64,000 nucleotides of DNA from Setophaga petechia (Eukaryota > Chordata > Aves > Passeriformes > Parulidae): contig JANCRA010000012.1 of NCBI GenBank assembly GCA_024362935.1, positions 2,108,001 through 2,172,000 on the forward strand, given 5' to 3'. Position 1 is the stretch's first letter. Every line of letters starts with the position of its first letter. The position numbers and the translations under genes were made by a program. Under the pieces are notes generated by a model, which was given only the letters and a program-made list of their open reading frames with translations, made no database searches and was not told where the DNA came from. This document shows, in pieces, positions 1 to 14,300 of the stretch.

Positions 1-3000
1 ATGAATTGCTGGAACCACAAAGGTATTCACAACATTGCAGTGTCTAACCTCTTGGCACCCCGCTGCCTTTGAAATCTACAGCCTGGGCTAAGTGCCCAGA
101 CACAGAGAGAGATAAGCCTTGGAAAAGGATTCCTATGAGCCAGCAAACTAAATAAGGAATAATTATTCCTCCAAAATAGGTTGCAGAGGTACTAAAAGGA
201 CAAGTTTAAGGCCAGTAGTTAGGATTAATCTCGTGGAGTGAGAACAAGAGAGATTTCCCCAAATCAAGAATAAATAGGGCTTGAGAACAGATGTCTCATA
301 CGTGATACCAATGGATTTACCACTTGCTGCAGAGGTGCCAAAGGGCAGATGGTTCAGACATCTAAGGTCTCAAGAGACTTTATGGTTCTGAATTATAAGA
401 ACAAATTGTTTCTCACTCCATCAGCATTTCTGACTGACTTGGCATGATGACTGCTTGTCTCTGTTGCTAGTTTCTAAGATCCTTCATTGTCTGGGGATGT
501 ACTTTAAAAGAAAATGCATTGGTCTAAATTTCCCTTGGCTAAAATGATGATAAATATAACATTTGTATAAGGAAATGAGAGCTAACTTTCCTCTTACTGA
601 AAAGAAAATTATACGTTTAAGCCCCATCAATTAAAAGGACCTATGATGAGGCTTCTGAGAGTGCTGCACTAAAGTTACTGAGGAAAAGAAGGGAGAGAGC
701 CAGACAGACTAATTTCAGGTAACTACTACAAACAGGCATCAGTAATTGTACCCACTGCTATGGTATCCATTCCCTAATTCATATATGACACAGGAGGTGA
801 ATTAACACTTTGCTTCTATCACACATTTCAAAGACATTAAGAGGGTACTGAAGGAAAGTAGTTCTTTGGCTACTGTGGTGGAAAATAAAGTCTTACCACC
901 AAATTCTGCTAGCCCTCTTTCACCTGTTTTCAGATTTGTAAAGTCAAGGTTGTCCTCAGTCAGCCCAGAGCTTGATTGGAGGAATAAAACAGTCAATATG
1001 AACACATATCTGTGTCAGTGCTGACAAGCATCCATTTGTCTTCTGTCCAGCAGCTATGAAGTGCCATAGCCAGCACCTGGGGCAAGGGGATGATAAAGAG
1101 AGGGAGAGCAGAGGTGGGAGCTGGAAATCAGGCTCAAGGCAGGAGCTGTCTTATTCCTGATAAGGGGCTCAGTCCAGCCACTCCACACCACGGTTACAGC
1201 TGGAAATTCATGTTCTTTTAAAAACAGACCTGGTAACCAGACCTGATCTACAGCAACACGCTTTTATCTATGTTGAGATAAAATAACATATTAAAATTTT
1301 TTTCCTGGCTAGGCTTGCTTTGCTTACAAGTACTCTGTATAACACAGCTTGTGGGAACACAGGTTATCACTAAACAAACAAACATAACCAAAGATAACAA
1401 AAAAAAAAAAAGTTATATATTTGAAGATATTGTCAGTACAGTGGATAAATACCCCTTTTTTGGTGGTCTCACAACAATGAGACAAATGGAAAAAAAGAAT
1501 GGATAGGTACTACCCACATAATTTTAGTACCTAAACATAATAATATTTATAATCATAAATACTGATTTTTGCCTGTGTGGGTTTTGAAGTCACAAGATGC
1601 TGTGCTGATTGTAAACCATTAAATACTCAACTCTATGAACATGTGTCAGAAGATGGTGAAAATGCATTTGGAAAATAGCAAGTAGACTTGGTAGAAAACT
1701 TGTACAAACAAATTATTTTCCTAAAAAAAGGACTGAATGGCGAAGCTCAATGCAAATAACAGGGCTGAATTGTCTCTCACCCCAGCTAGGATTCAGCACT
1801 ACCTTATGGATAAGCTAAGTAGGTTATATAAGAATGGTCCCTGGTTTTGTACTGAGAAAGTTGAAAACAGGTTTTAGTTCAAATGATCACTGCTGGGACC
1901 TCAATCATATTACTCAGAACCATTTTACCCTCTAAACTATTTCTCCACAAAAATATAAATAGCTTTACCATTGTAATAGGGAAGGGATGAAGCTATGCAC
2001 TTTGACAATCTATTTGTTAGCATAGAGGTGTACCTCACCTGACTCAGTACACAGCATTGCAAGTCAATTATTTATGAGAGCTTCATCACAAATCCCATTG
2101 TTCCTGAAAAAGCTCAAGACAAACAGCCAGGCCATATCTGGGATCCAGTCCTACCTGGAAGGAATTTCTCAGCTGCCTCCAAGTACATATGTCCTTTTTA
2201 TACTATGAGTTATAGGTCACTGGTCATTAGGCCAGCAAAATTAGGTCTGTGGAAAGTTTCCAGAACACATTACAGAAATATATGAAGGCAGAAAAGCTCC
2301 TTTTCCAAGTAGAGGAACAGATGTCAGAGACTCAGAAGAAGCCCCAGCAGGAAACTCCTTTGAGACCCACAGGGTGCTGCTGCAGGCAGACAGAGCCTGT
2401 CTGATGGAATACTGAACATTTCTGACAACAGAACATGACACAGAAGAACATAAGGAAAAACACACAAGTGCATTTCTTCTCCTCTTCCAGTCCTTCCACT
2501 GGTTATATTGAAAGTCTGGAAAATCTAAACCCAGTTATATTGAAAGACTGTTCCAATTGCCAGGAACCTCGATCAATATGAAGATTAATTAAGATACTAA
2601 AAACAACAAGATGGTCCAAACTCTAGTTCTGTTGACAAAAATCAGAATGTTTATGCCACTTCGTGAATCTATCAAGACATTCTTTTTCAGCCAAGAGTTC
2701 ATTATTCCTCAAACTTGGATGGTTAGAAATCAGAATGTTAAAGAACAGGTAAGTGATTGTTCTGCATGGGACTTTTATTGGTGTTCATAATCAGCCACTT
2801 CTAGCAATTATTATTCAAACTAAAACCAACCTGCCACCCTCTTGTCTGTCTCTAGATTCCCTTAAGAATAATTTTCTAGAGTATTAGTCAACAAGGAGTG
2901 ACACCTAGGAAGATATAATTACAAGTTGAAGATAAAATTTCTCAAGCAATAATTCAAAATTAAATGTTTCCTTAATGCCAAAGTGGCATTAAGGAGGTCT

Positions 3001-6000
3001 GGATGCAGCCATGCAGTTTATCCAGAGGTATCTTTACTTAACTACCCCAAGAAATGATTCTCTCACTGATGCCACTGCGCAGACTTCAGGGTAATTTGGC
3101 TTAAAGAGTAAGAACCTCAGCATGCAGCATGCTCTGTGGTTTCCCCAAAGCCAATGCCATGGCATCTTGCCTGCTATTCACATCCAAATCTCATTAAATA
3201 AAATCCCATTCCAGTGCACCTCCTTTGTTGCAGTCACAAACTACCTGTGCTACAGAAATAAACCAAACTCTTTTCATTTCCCCAGAAGATCACAAAATAC
3301 CTCAGCAAAAAATTCACTGACTTACTTCTGCAAAGGCAGTCAATTCTTCAGCCAACAGTGGCAATACTTTTTGATGCAAGATAATAGTAATAAAATAATT
3401 TTTTTAGAAAGTGACATAAACAGGAATTTACTCTGAATTGATAAAAGTGGCACTTAATATCCAGCACACTTAAATATAATGGAGGATTTTTTTATTACCT
3501 TTGAACAGACAAAAAAATTCTGCATTTCAAACTCATATATTGGCATCTTATTTCCTTCACTTAAGTAAAACAGCATCTCCTCAAAATCCCTTAATATTTA
3601 TGACAAAGATTTGTTTTATTGCACACGCAGGTTGGTGATGCTTTTTCACTAACCTGACATGGTACAATTATGAGCTTTTCTACAGCAAACTAACAGCTGT
3701 TAAGAGATCAAAGTCTCTCTTTTTTATTAGTGTTTTAGAAAAGGCTTTTTAGCAAAAGGTTTGTTGCTGGGTCCTACATTTTTTTTTTTTTTTGCAAAAA
3801 AAAATTTTAGAAAGCATTAAGCAAGACCATGAATGAACACACTACATTCTGATGAACACAACTCACCCATTCCTTTTGAACCTGTTTTTCACATTCCTGC
3901 ATGTACTCGCAGGCATACAGCCATGCATATTTCACAAGCACATGTGCTCACACAGATCCTTACACAGTGGTCGAAGCAGATGCTAATTCTAAAATAGAAA
4001 TGGAGAGAACAATCCAGCTCTGCTGCTACATGAGACAACTAACTGGCTAGTGGCTTCAGTCATCAGAGTCAGTTTCTGAGGTGACATGAAACAGCAGAGA
4101 TCTGCTATTTTGTACTTCCATTCTGAAAAGTAAAACATTCTCTTTCCATTTACTTTTTTTTTCTTCTCCCAGAAGAAACAGTTCTAAATGTAGCACTATA
4201 GATTCTGTTAACACCAGCTTCTGATGGAAAATAACTGCAAGGAATATTCCCACCATTTCCAGACCTACAGATTATTTTTTTCAGATTTGAGAAAAATAAA
4301 ACCCAACCTACAAACAACACATTTTTTATCCTTTGATTTTTAGTGCTATTTGTGTAGATGAAAGCCAACTTTCACAGCCTTGAAAGTGAAAGGCTAAAAG
4401 AAAAATCTGTAGTGGAGATGTTTATGGATGGGTAATATCACCTGGCCACTGAAAACAAAATCCTGAAAAGAATGAACCCTGGGACATTGTGAGAGAGGAG
4501 GTTTCCTCTCCACAGTGACTCCACAGATAATTACTTCACAAAGGATATGGCATGCCCAGTCAAACTCCAAAACAGTGTAATTGAAATAGGCCTCCACTTA
4601 CATTTACTTGTCAGCTGTTGCAATGCTTTCAGAGCTATGTGTTTTTATCATCACAGTGGATATTGATATTTCCCTCTGGGGAAGCATTGTCTTGCTACTT
4701 GCAGATTTAGAACTTGTAGAGGCATAATATGAAAAAATAAATACACTGCTATTTTCTGTTTTCTGGCTACATGTCAGTTACAGCCTTAATGAGGAAAGGA
4801 GACCCTCTATATTTTGGTTTGTTGTTGTTTTTTTTTTTTTTCTAAAGTTCTGGAGAACCTAGGTTATGAAAATAAATTTAATCAATTCTAAAATATTTTC
4901 AAATTATGCTTTGAAAGTAACATCAGTGCAGATTTATATAAAAGTAAATAGCACAAACTCAAAGCCTGGCCCATGGTTACCTAAAGTATTTTCCTCTAAA
5001 AGTAAATTTGCTTAAATATGGGCCTAATTCTTTCCTCCATTTCTCTACACTTCCCCATATTGATGGGCCTGACTAGTTGCAAAGACTTGGATTTGATATT
5101 CTGGGTAGTTGAGATGTTAATAGCCAATTCAAATACATTCTAGAGAAGGTTCAGACATAAAAATCATCAATTCACCTCCAAGTATAGGTCCCAAGTCACA
5201 ATCCACAAAAGTTCATGAAGATTGTGAAGATGACACAGGAGCTTATAGCATTCTTTATAAATATGTTTAAGCAGGAAAATAAGGTCCACCACAAGAAGGA
5301 CTGAATTTTCCTAAAACATTTATTTCTAAATAAATATAATCTTTAAAATACTTTGCTCCCTGAGACCTCTTTAGTTTATCAGTCTTTATTCCATTCTTCA
5401 CCTTGTTTATTTTAAATATTTTACTGGTGTTATAGATGACAGTTTTCAGTTAAGTTGTCCTGGGCTGTCTGATTTAATAGTAGGCTACTATCCTATTTCT
5501 CCCTTGATGCTTCTTAATGATATAGAGGTGTTCAGGAATGGTACTCAGCCACCTCCTTTGAACTGAAATTGGGGAACCCAACTTTTAATCATGCCTTTAA
5601 AGAAAAATACCAGCTGTGATTAATGTTCTCCTCCTGAAACTTCTTGATCTGCTTTGGGAAGACATTCCTCTTCTTTGTGATCATAAAATTATCCCAGTTT
5701 TCCTTTATTCAAAAAAAAAAAAATTTAAAAAGCCCTTCTTCTTTTTGCTATCTTCAAGAAGATATGTAGCAAAATCATTTTTTATCTTTCCTCATGTATT
5801 TCTGTAACCTTAAAGTTCAATATAAGGAATTTATTCTTAAAATTAGGTATGTGTTATTTAGATAAGGTTATCTCTATTCATCCAATATTTATTTTCTTGT
5901 AATTTGAACTATCAATATGGTTTGCATATAAAGAATTACTTAACTTTAATGAAGATAAGTCTGATTTTGACTAGGGATGTTTGAGCTTGAGTGTGACATT

Positions 6001-8610
6001 CAAAAAAAGCCTCAACTTGGAAATTTAAAAAAAAATAGCCTCAAAAAATAACAGTCACCTAATTCTTTTTCTGAAACTGCAAAAAGATAATTCTTTTCTC
6101 AGCATGAAATTATACACACAAAATTCTGAGGAAAATCAAGAAAACAACACCTCTGACAGGGAATCTTGTAGGTAAATATAATGCCAAGAAAGTAAATATG
6201 ATATAGATTCACCGTTTCCTACAACAAAATGTTGATGCACAGGTATAAAATGGGGTTTACTGCATAAAATCTCTAAGAGCCTACACTGAAGTTAAGCCCT
6301 TGCTAACACTATTCAAGTGCCCATTTGCAACCTGGTGCTCAAGAGGCTTTGTCTTCTTCCATGGAAATTTTCATCAGGAACCATGATGACTTCAGCCATG
6401 CAGGAACAAGCTGAAGTTTCCTTCTAAGTCATTATTATCTTACAGAGATAACATCATACATGAGGAGCTCTGCTCATCAATTAGATTAAAAGAGTAAGGG
6501 ACTATTTTCACCATCTACTTTGGGCTCTTCCACTCAAGGGTGATTAGAATGTTTTTCAAATTCCTAGCTTAGCTTTTGGAAAGGCAGTTTCATTAAAAAT
6601 TAGATATTTTGCGCTTGTTTGAAAGTATTTGAAAGTATGAAATGACTTAGTGGTTGGCTTTCTTATTTTAGCAATATTAAAACATTAAGATTAAATGGTA
6701 TTTTTTCATGGATAGTTTTGAGGGTTTGTTACTTTGTTTTTTTTTTTTGACTCCGTACAAAATAATATGTCAGCACTATAGAGTCAAAGCAATTAAATAC
6801 TTGAGAAATAAATGTTTTATTTTCTCTGTGTATTTCTGAAATTTCACAAAACAAATTTCAATATTTAATTTCTTTTTAGTATCAGAGTTTTCAATATAAT
6901 GGAAATACAATTTCTCAGTGGTTGCATATGTAGTGAGTCAAAGAATGCTACCCTGTAATGTCTGGAACAAATGGTTTCCATGAAGTGTACATAGTTAAAA
7001 AAATAAACATTTCTTTAAGGCATGAAGGGTCTCCCACACTACTATAGAACTCCCTGAAATTGTTTATAATATTCTTAACTGAAAAAAGTCCCACTTAATC
7101 CATTTAATTTTTAATGTTTCTAACTTCAGTTTGTAAACAACTCAGTCTGGTTACACCTTTTTCACCAAAACAGATGAACAGACATCCACCTCCCTCATTC
7201 TTCCAAACACACTAACTTGTATGTTATTAAGTTTTGTTATCAAGGTATTTAAAAAATTAGGAAGGCTGGCTTTATTTTGTTAAGTATCTAGGCTGCAAGT
7301 TACACTTCCAAAATTCACATATCTATATATATCCATTTTGATGTTAGCACCTAACTATTTATCTGACTTCAAAGTTCTTTGAGAGCTGCACACTTGGGTA
7401 AAAACACAATTAGGATCGAAAAATATTAAGGAAGTTTATCTGCTGACTTCCCATCGTTGTAGGTAATAAAAAATTGAGAGAATAAAGCTAAATCTTTTCT
7501 ATTGCTTCAGGTCTTTATGTTTCTTTACACCAGCTGAAAATATAGTGATATTAAGAATCAGTAATACTTTTTCTGTAACACAGCAGTAAAATGAAGGAGT
7601 TAGTGACTCTGCAGCCGTCCACATATATAAACTTAAAGAAGCCTACCTTAATTTTAAAAATGTGACTGAATTCAAGTTGGCCACACAGATCCTGTAGATT
7701 TAAAAAAGTTTCCTGCACTGGCCCTATGCATTTAATACCAAGGGCTTACTGTATCTCTGCATTTAATAATAAGTGGTAAAATGTCTCTTGAGAAAAAGTT
7801 CAGGAGTGAACAGATCAGCTAACTGGCATTTCCTGAAGCATGTTGGGATAAAAGATTAACTGAATTCATAAAGGTCTAGAGGAAAAAAAGAAAGCATTTG
7901 GACAAAAATTACTAACCAGGAGACATCCTCAGACAGCTGCAACAGTCATGAGAATTTATAGTTGATGGAACCCACTGAAATTGTTCAGAAGAGCTATGCA
8001 TGCAACCAAAGAGAAATTGCAAACTGAACAAAGGCATGTAAGGCATGTCAGAATAATGTAGAAACACTGGGACAAGAGTAAAAACAATAAAATTGTTTTA
8101 ATTCTGCAGTATAATAAATGCTGAAAAGGTCTTGCCTGTTCTTGGACAAAAGACCCTATGCACATGCATCAGTGCAGGTGGCTCAGTGAGCAGCTGCAGA
8201 GAGAGCTTCAGGCTGAGCTCTGGGGCGCAAGAGCCTGAGGCAAGAGGCAGTGAGCTGGTGCCAACCTTCTGCACAACAAAGGGCATGGGGACCTGTGTCA
8301 CTGCCAGGTGACTGGGCACTCAAAAGATAAAAGGAAAGGAATCCTTGTCTGACTGTGGAGTGAGCATAGGGTGTGAAGCTGGGCATCCAGGTGGTCTGAC
8401 AGTGACTACCAGAGAGCTTCTGGGATGGCCAGACAGGAAAGCTGCCTTAACATATAGAATAAATTGCAGAAATACAGCAGTGTTTACTTTTATTGAATAT
8501 CTAATTACATCTGGGTTTTTTTGTTTGAGGACACAAATATCAAATTAATATTCTGAATTAATCCTACCTTGTAAATGATACAGCAGACATATACTAAGGA
8601 TTCTGGATGG
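1..8610. other. Unique AT-rich sequence without a recognisable gene
   Basis: I see no recognisable gene, RNA gene or transposon here. Open frames are short, overlap on both strands and show no domain. The stretch holds several short homopolymer runs, for example T-runs near 3780 and 4830 and an A-run near 5709, and one imperfect 32-bp-period duplication at 2502-2550. Two splice-site-like pairs, at 2039-2103 on the minus strand and 2691-2748 on the plus strand, are treated as observations only. Confidence 0.6.
2502..2550. repeat. Imperfect two-copy direct repeat, period 32 bp
   Basis: A 17-base unit beginning GTTATATTGAAAG occurs at 2502-2518 and again at 2534-2550 with one substitution (GTCTG against GACTG). 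It is a simple local duplication and has no recognisable function. Confidence 0.7.
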
Positions 8611-8640
8611 TCTGATGAGTTGTCTGATGAGTTATCTGAT
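8611..8640. repeat. Short tandem repeat, 12-bp unit, 2.5 copies
   Basis: The unit TCTGATGAGTTG is repeated as TCTGATGAGTTA and then a partial TCTGAT. It is a minor minisatellite-like array in otherwise unique sequence. Confidence 0.75.
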
Positions 8641-10745
8641 ACAGATCATTATTTCTGTAGCAGTGGGGATGCACTTGCCTTAGTGGGAAAGGCCCAGAAA
8701 ACAGAATCAAGTGTTATGTAGTATAATAGTTGTACTAGGACAGGATTTAACCCTACCTCTTCTTTTTTCAGATGCTAGAAACATGGCTTCATTTTCACTA
8801 ATATCGTGAAAGGAACAAAGGCTCTACATAACATCAAAGTCAGAAAAACATGGCAAGAAAGATGCTATGCGTGCAGGGAGAAAGAGAAAAACATGTTCTT
8901 TCTATGCAAGTACACAGCTAATGTAAAATCTCCTGGAAAGAATGGCAGCCAGTGAGAAGAAGAGGTTTTTCTCTCCTAGTCCAAACTTGAAAAGTCTCAG
9001 CTAGAATATATGGATCTTACTGAACCCCATCCAAGCTGCTCAGTGACATCAGATGAATAGTTGCAACTCTGTTCAGAATTAACACTACAGTAAAAGGGAA
9101 ACCTAGATACCTCTACTAATGTAGCTATCAAAAGGAAAAAAGGCTTAAGACATGGAAAACAAAACAAACACTAGGAGAACGGCTGGACAACAGTTTAATC
9201 CTTTCCACAGAGCAGCACTCTTCTATGTTTTACTTGCAACTAAATGATGAAAACTTGCAAGCGTTCATTTCCATCTGATTTAATATTAGAACACTCCAGA
9301 TCTAACTCTTTTCATGCAAATAATACCTGTACTAGAGTAAATCATCATTAGCTGTAAAAGAAGTGGAAGGAAGTGGTTGCTTTGTCACAGATTATGTATT
9401 CATGGAATACAGTAAGTGACAAAAGATGTCTGCATTTCACCCACTTCTAAGACAAAGTCTGATAGATCCACCACATTTTTTAGAGAATGAAACAAAAAAC
9501 ATGCCAGCAATGACACAAAAAATATAGTCACCATGTACAAACTTGCTTTTATGAGCATTGCACAATAGTGGACACCATTAAGCCATTAATAAAAGATGAT
9601 ATAAAAGCCTATTTCAGTGTGCATCTAATCTCCTCCACATAGAACTTTGATCAACAGTCTAACTCATCAAAGGCCTGAAGGATTTTTCTCTGTCTACACT
9701 ACTCATGTGATCACATGGTTTCAGTAATTTGAGACAATTCATCATATGTAACATTTTTAACCCTCCTCCATTACGTTTTCCTTTGTCCCAAAAGCTATCA
9801 AAAATTATACCAAACAAAAATCTATTATTCATGGACCACTTATATGTCACATATTATAAAAGAAAAATACAGAAATATGTGTTTTCAAAACTAATTAATC
9901 CTGAAATGTAATGCCAATCAAATCTGCCAAAAGATGTAATGGGGAAAATGAAGGTACTTAAATTTACTCTGGGTTATATCTGGAATAAAAATATATGAAT
10001 AGCCCCAAGGACTCACGAGAAAGAAACTCTACCTTGCAGTAACAAAAAGCCCATTCTTTTTTTTGACAAAAGTAGCAAGTGAGGATAAAAAAATGAAGAT
10101 AACATAGAAGACAAAGAAAAGATAACAAAGTAAGTACTGGAGAGATGTGCTACAATCACTCATTGTTCAGTGTAGTGCACAAATAATAGTGCTGATCCTA
10201 AAACAAAATCTTTGGCCAATGTCTACTGCTAAAATCATAATATACCTTTGTTTGCAATGCTTTATGATTAATCATTGTCAAGTTTTGAAGTGGGAAAAAA
10301 ATAGGAATGAATCCTTTGTTCTCCAGAATTCCAAAGAACTTTTTGCTCAGCTTATTTAGAGAAGTTTCCCCAGTGAAATACATACTTCTTCTATAAGAAA
10401 AAGTAAAGGAACAAGGGTCTTCCAAACCCTTCATAATAAACTTACTATAAGAGTTTGCATTGAAATTATCAAGTTAAATGTGTGTTTTCAAATCCCAGAA
10501 GAATTCAATAAAAGTTACTAGAAATTCAAGTATTAAAATTTTTACTTTTTCATATTCTGATTTCTGTTAGCAGCCAAAATAGTGCAACTTTGAGAATATT
10601 TTTCTCTATATTAGAAAGATCACAATCAGCCAAAGATGTAGGAAGTTCCACTGGATTCAGTGTTTGAAGAGACAGTATCCCTTTACCACCATGTAGAAAG
10701 TTTTCAGCGATGGAAGGATGGAAAAAAATAAATAAATTTCAATTG
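8641..10745. other. Unique AT-rich sequence, nothing recognised
   Basis: No gene, RNA or mobile element is recognised. The open frames here (for example around 9.7-9.9 kb on both strands) are opposite-strand shadows of each other with no domain. Confidence 0.6.
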
Positions 10746-11340
10746 TGTGCAGGTTTTGTCTAGAATAAAGTTAAATTCCTTTGTAGCAGACTGTGCAGTG
10801 CATGTTTTGGATTTAGGACAAGAATAATGTTGATAAGCCAGGGATGCTTTCCTTATTGCTGAGCGGTGCTTACTCAGAGCCAGGGAGTTTTCTGCCTCAC
10901 ACCCCAACCCCACCAGAGGAGGCTGGGGGTGTACAAGGAGCTGGGAAGGGACACAGCAGGGACAGCTGACCCCAAGTGACCAAAGGGGTATTTTTTTTAG
11001 ACCATATCGTGTCATGCTCAGCAAATAGAGCTGGGGGAAAGGAAAAAGGGGAGGGACGTTTGGAGGGATGGTTTTAGTCTTACCCAGCCACTGTTATATG
11101 CGATGGGGCCCTGCCCTCCTGGGGATGCCTGAACACCTGCCTGCCCATGGGAAGTGGTTGATTAATTAATTCCTTGCTTTTCTTTCCGTGTGTGCACAGC
11201 TTTTGCTTTACCTTTTAAACTATCTCAACCCATGAGTTTTATCACTTTTACCTTTCTGATTCTCTCTCCCATCCTGCTGCGAGACTGAATGAGCAAGGGC
11301 TGTGCAGGGCTTAGCTGCCAGCTGAGGCTAAACCACAACA
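10746..11340 (+). mobile_element. Solo LTR 1, avian ERVL-like endogenous retrovirus
   Basis: This is a complete-looking solo long terminal repeat of about 595 bp. It opens with TGTGCAGGTTTTG and closes with AAACCACAACA, giving the retroviral TG...CA ends. The five bases outside (AATTG on the left, AATAG on the right) match at four of five positions, as expected for an old 5-bp target-site duplication. Internal marks shared with the copies near 42 and 49.8 kb include the blocks GACAGCTGACCCCAA, GAACACCTGCCTGCCCATGG and TCTCAACCCATGAG. The U3 promoter area is degraded (CAAATAGAGCTGGG where copies usually have a TATAAA-like box), and the polyadenylation motif region reads TTTTAAACTATC. No internal viral genes flank it, so it is probably the product of LTR-LTR recombination. 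The family assignment rests on recognition of the bird consensus and was not confirmed by a search. Confidence 0.85.
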
Positions 11341-14300
11341 AATAGTAAAATGCAAAAGAAAGCTCTGAAGAGCACAAATCTGCCCTCTTTTTTCTTGTGC
11401 TTGTTTCTTGCAGAGGGTCTAACTTATTTTAGAACAGAGTAGCCAAAAAATTAAAATTAAAGGAATATGGCAGGAAAAACAGAAGATATTAACCGCAGAC
11501 TACCACTCCTGATAGCTTGTCTAAAAATAAATTTAATTCCAATTAAGAAAGCAGCATTATATACATGTACCAATTTAAGGTACTCAAGTCACCATGTAGA
11601 ACATCTGTTTACAAGACGAGTCAGGGACAGTGACCTTGTTGTGCTCATGCATTTCCACAGAGAGGGATGTGCACACGAAGTCCATTCCAGACATTTGTGG
11701 GCAATCTGCAAGACATGCCCAGCTTCAGGTTTCAGATTTGGGCTCCTTGGGCCAATGCATAAGGATCTCAGTGTCCAAATATACCTCATCTGAGGTTTTG
11801 TAAAACTGTAAAACGTTTAGCCTGAGCTAGTCCTTTTCACAATGACAATTTTACTTCTTGATAAATAAACTAATTGTTGGCAGGTTTTCCATATGAATTC
11901 AACTACGTGCATAGCTCTCCTAGTAACCGAAGCCTAGCCATTTCCCACTCAGACTTCCACAACTTCTCCTCCCCTCTGAAACTTCTACTCACTTCAGTTA
12001 GGATTCATCTCTTGCATAGGTAGAAAAACATGAAGCATGAGATTACAGTTGGTAGGGAGGAGAGGACCAGAAAAGGGACCCTAAGGTTCCTCAGCTTCTC
12101 TTTTAGTCTCCTATCTCCAAAAAACACGTACACAATACAGCATTATTCTCTGGAAACTCCCTCTGGATGGGAATACCTACATAGTAGGTCTTCTCATTCT
12201 ATACATGGCTTCTGTTTCATACCATACCTTCCCCCTGCACCATGAGAAAGACACAGTCCTGTGCTGTCACATGTGAAACAGAACAGGAATTCTCAGTCTC
12301 CTCACTACCATAACTGTGGTCAAGACCAAAAGTACCTAAGGAAGGAAACGCATCTTTCATGAACCTAAAGAGATTCCAGCAGCAAGTCTTTCTTGCAAAA
12401 TCCCACCTGGAAAAAGGACATTAAGACAACAAAAGTATGTGCAATAGAATTAGCTATTGATTAGCTTAGTTTGATGCTGATTTTTTAATTGGAAAACAAT
12501 ATACTAATATCCTAGAAATCACCTTAAACCATCTGTGTGGCAGTTAGATTCAGGTTAGTCCTTTAGAAGCTGAAGGGCAATGTTGCAGATGAACGAAGTC
12601 CAGAGGCAATCCACATGGGACTTCCTAAATTGAATTCCTGCTCTCACAGTGTTGCTATGCTTTCCTCCAAGTTTCATGGCTCAGATTGGCATTGCATGCC
12701 AAACTGGACTAGGGCACAGTGAGAACCTGATTTAAAATCAAAGCTAACAGATGATTTATTTTTTTAACAAGAGACAGTGAAATGATGCCTGTGGCATTGG
12801 AGAATTTACAGTCAGTCTAGGTCCCTGAGACAGAGGCAGTGAAATTAAACAGAAAGGGACCTATCAAAAACTAACACAAGGACATGCACATAGAGCTGCC
12901 TTCTGAAGTTGTAAATTCTGAGAAACTATCAAGATCACATCTTAATTGTTAACTTCAATTTTATTCTCAGAGCTAGTCAGCCCAGCTTCTCTCAAATGCT
13001 AAATCTAGTGACTGGCAACGGAGGGTATAAGAAAATATTTTAATTATACCCCAGACTCCTGGTATTTTCCCATTAAGTACCTTGAAACTATTTTCAGAAT
13101 ATTTTTCAAAGTCTCTCTTCAATTCTTCTCAGATTCTTCTGTCTACAAAGTCAGGGTCATCCTTTCCAAGCATGAACCAGTACAGTGGGACTTAAATGAC
13201 TCACACAAAATCAGTTTTCTCAGACAGGATGCAACTGGGAAAAAAATTTCTGTAATGCAACTTTGGTATGCAGAGTTCCACCCCACTAAGAGATGGATAG
13301 CAATGCTCTGTCAGAAATAAGCCCTGTTCATTACAGGAAAACAGCATGTCCCTGGGCAGTTACAGTGGAGTTTGAACACAAATTCATTCCTTGGCTGGTT
13401 TCACAGAATCTTCACAGAGAGATGAAAGCTCTCACCATCACTTCTCAGACCACATATGGGCAGCAATCACCTCTATACACTTTGTTGATAATTAATAATG
13501 AAAAATGAGAAATTCAAACAATAAATTATTTGTAGCATTTTGTCACTGAAGAGATTAGGAAAATGGTCTATTATTAAAATATTATTATCATGATTGAAGT
13601 CTAGAATGGACAAAATTCCTTTCTTCTAATAAAGTCATATATATGACAGGAAAGGATTCTAGTTTTTATCTCTGAAGAAGGATTTGTTCCATATTTTTAT
13701 TTGGAATAGTCTTTCTTTTTTTTCCCCACATTTGTGGCTGAAAGTTCCCTGCCAGCTGTCATTTAATTAAATTTTGCTAACTGCGCTCCCTGGATTTACA
13801 GTTGCAAGGGAATCTCTACTGGAGAACAGCCATTATGGGTCTGACCAAAGGTTCATCTTCCCTGATAGTCCTTTTCTGCCTATGACTTATAGTGTAAGAG
13901 TGGAAGAATAAGCATATGTGCTGACACATTTGTTTTAGCCTTCAATAATCTCCAGCTCAAGGGTTTTTTGAGAGAAGGTTTCCTTATGCTCATCAAAAGT
14001 CCTTGCTAGAATTTTTCTTCTTTAGTACACTTAGTCCCCCTGAACACAGCTAAAAGCTAGAGTAGATGGTCAAGGGGTTCCCTCAGCATCAATAAGCCTA
14101 AACTTTACAGCACCAAAAGATCAATTTTCCTCTTATTTTTTTTCATTATTACAGTCTTAAGCTCCAAAAAACACAGTTTGATCCTAATGCCACGACAAAT
14201 CTTCCCAATGTTGTATGTACTTTGCAGCTTTGCCTTCTTGTTAAGCTGGTGGTCTTATTCATCATATATATCCATCACTTTCCCCACTCTTTTTGGAACA

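Noticed and set aside
10704..11024. 106-codon minus-strand open frame
   Set aside because: It is antisense to LTR 1, and its content is explained by LTR sequence.
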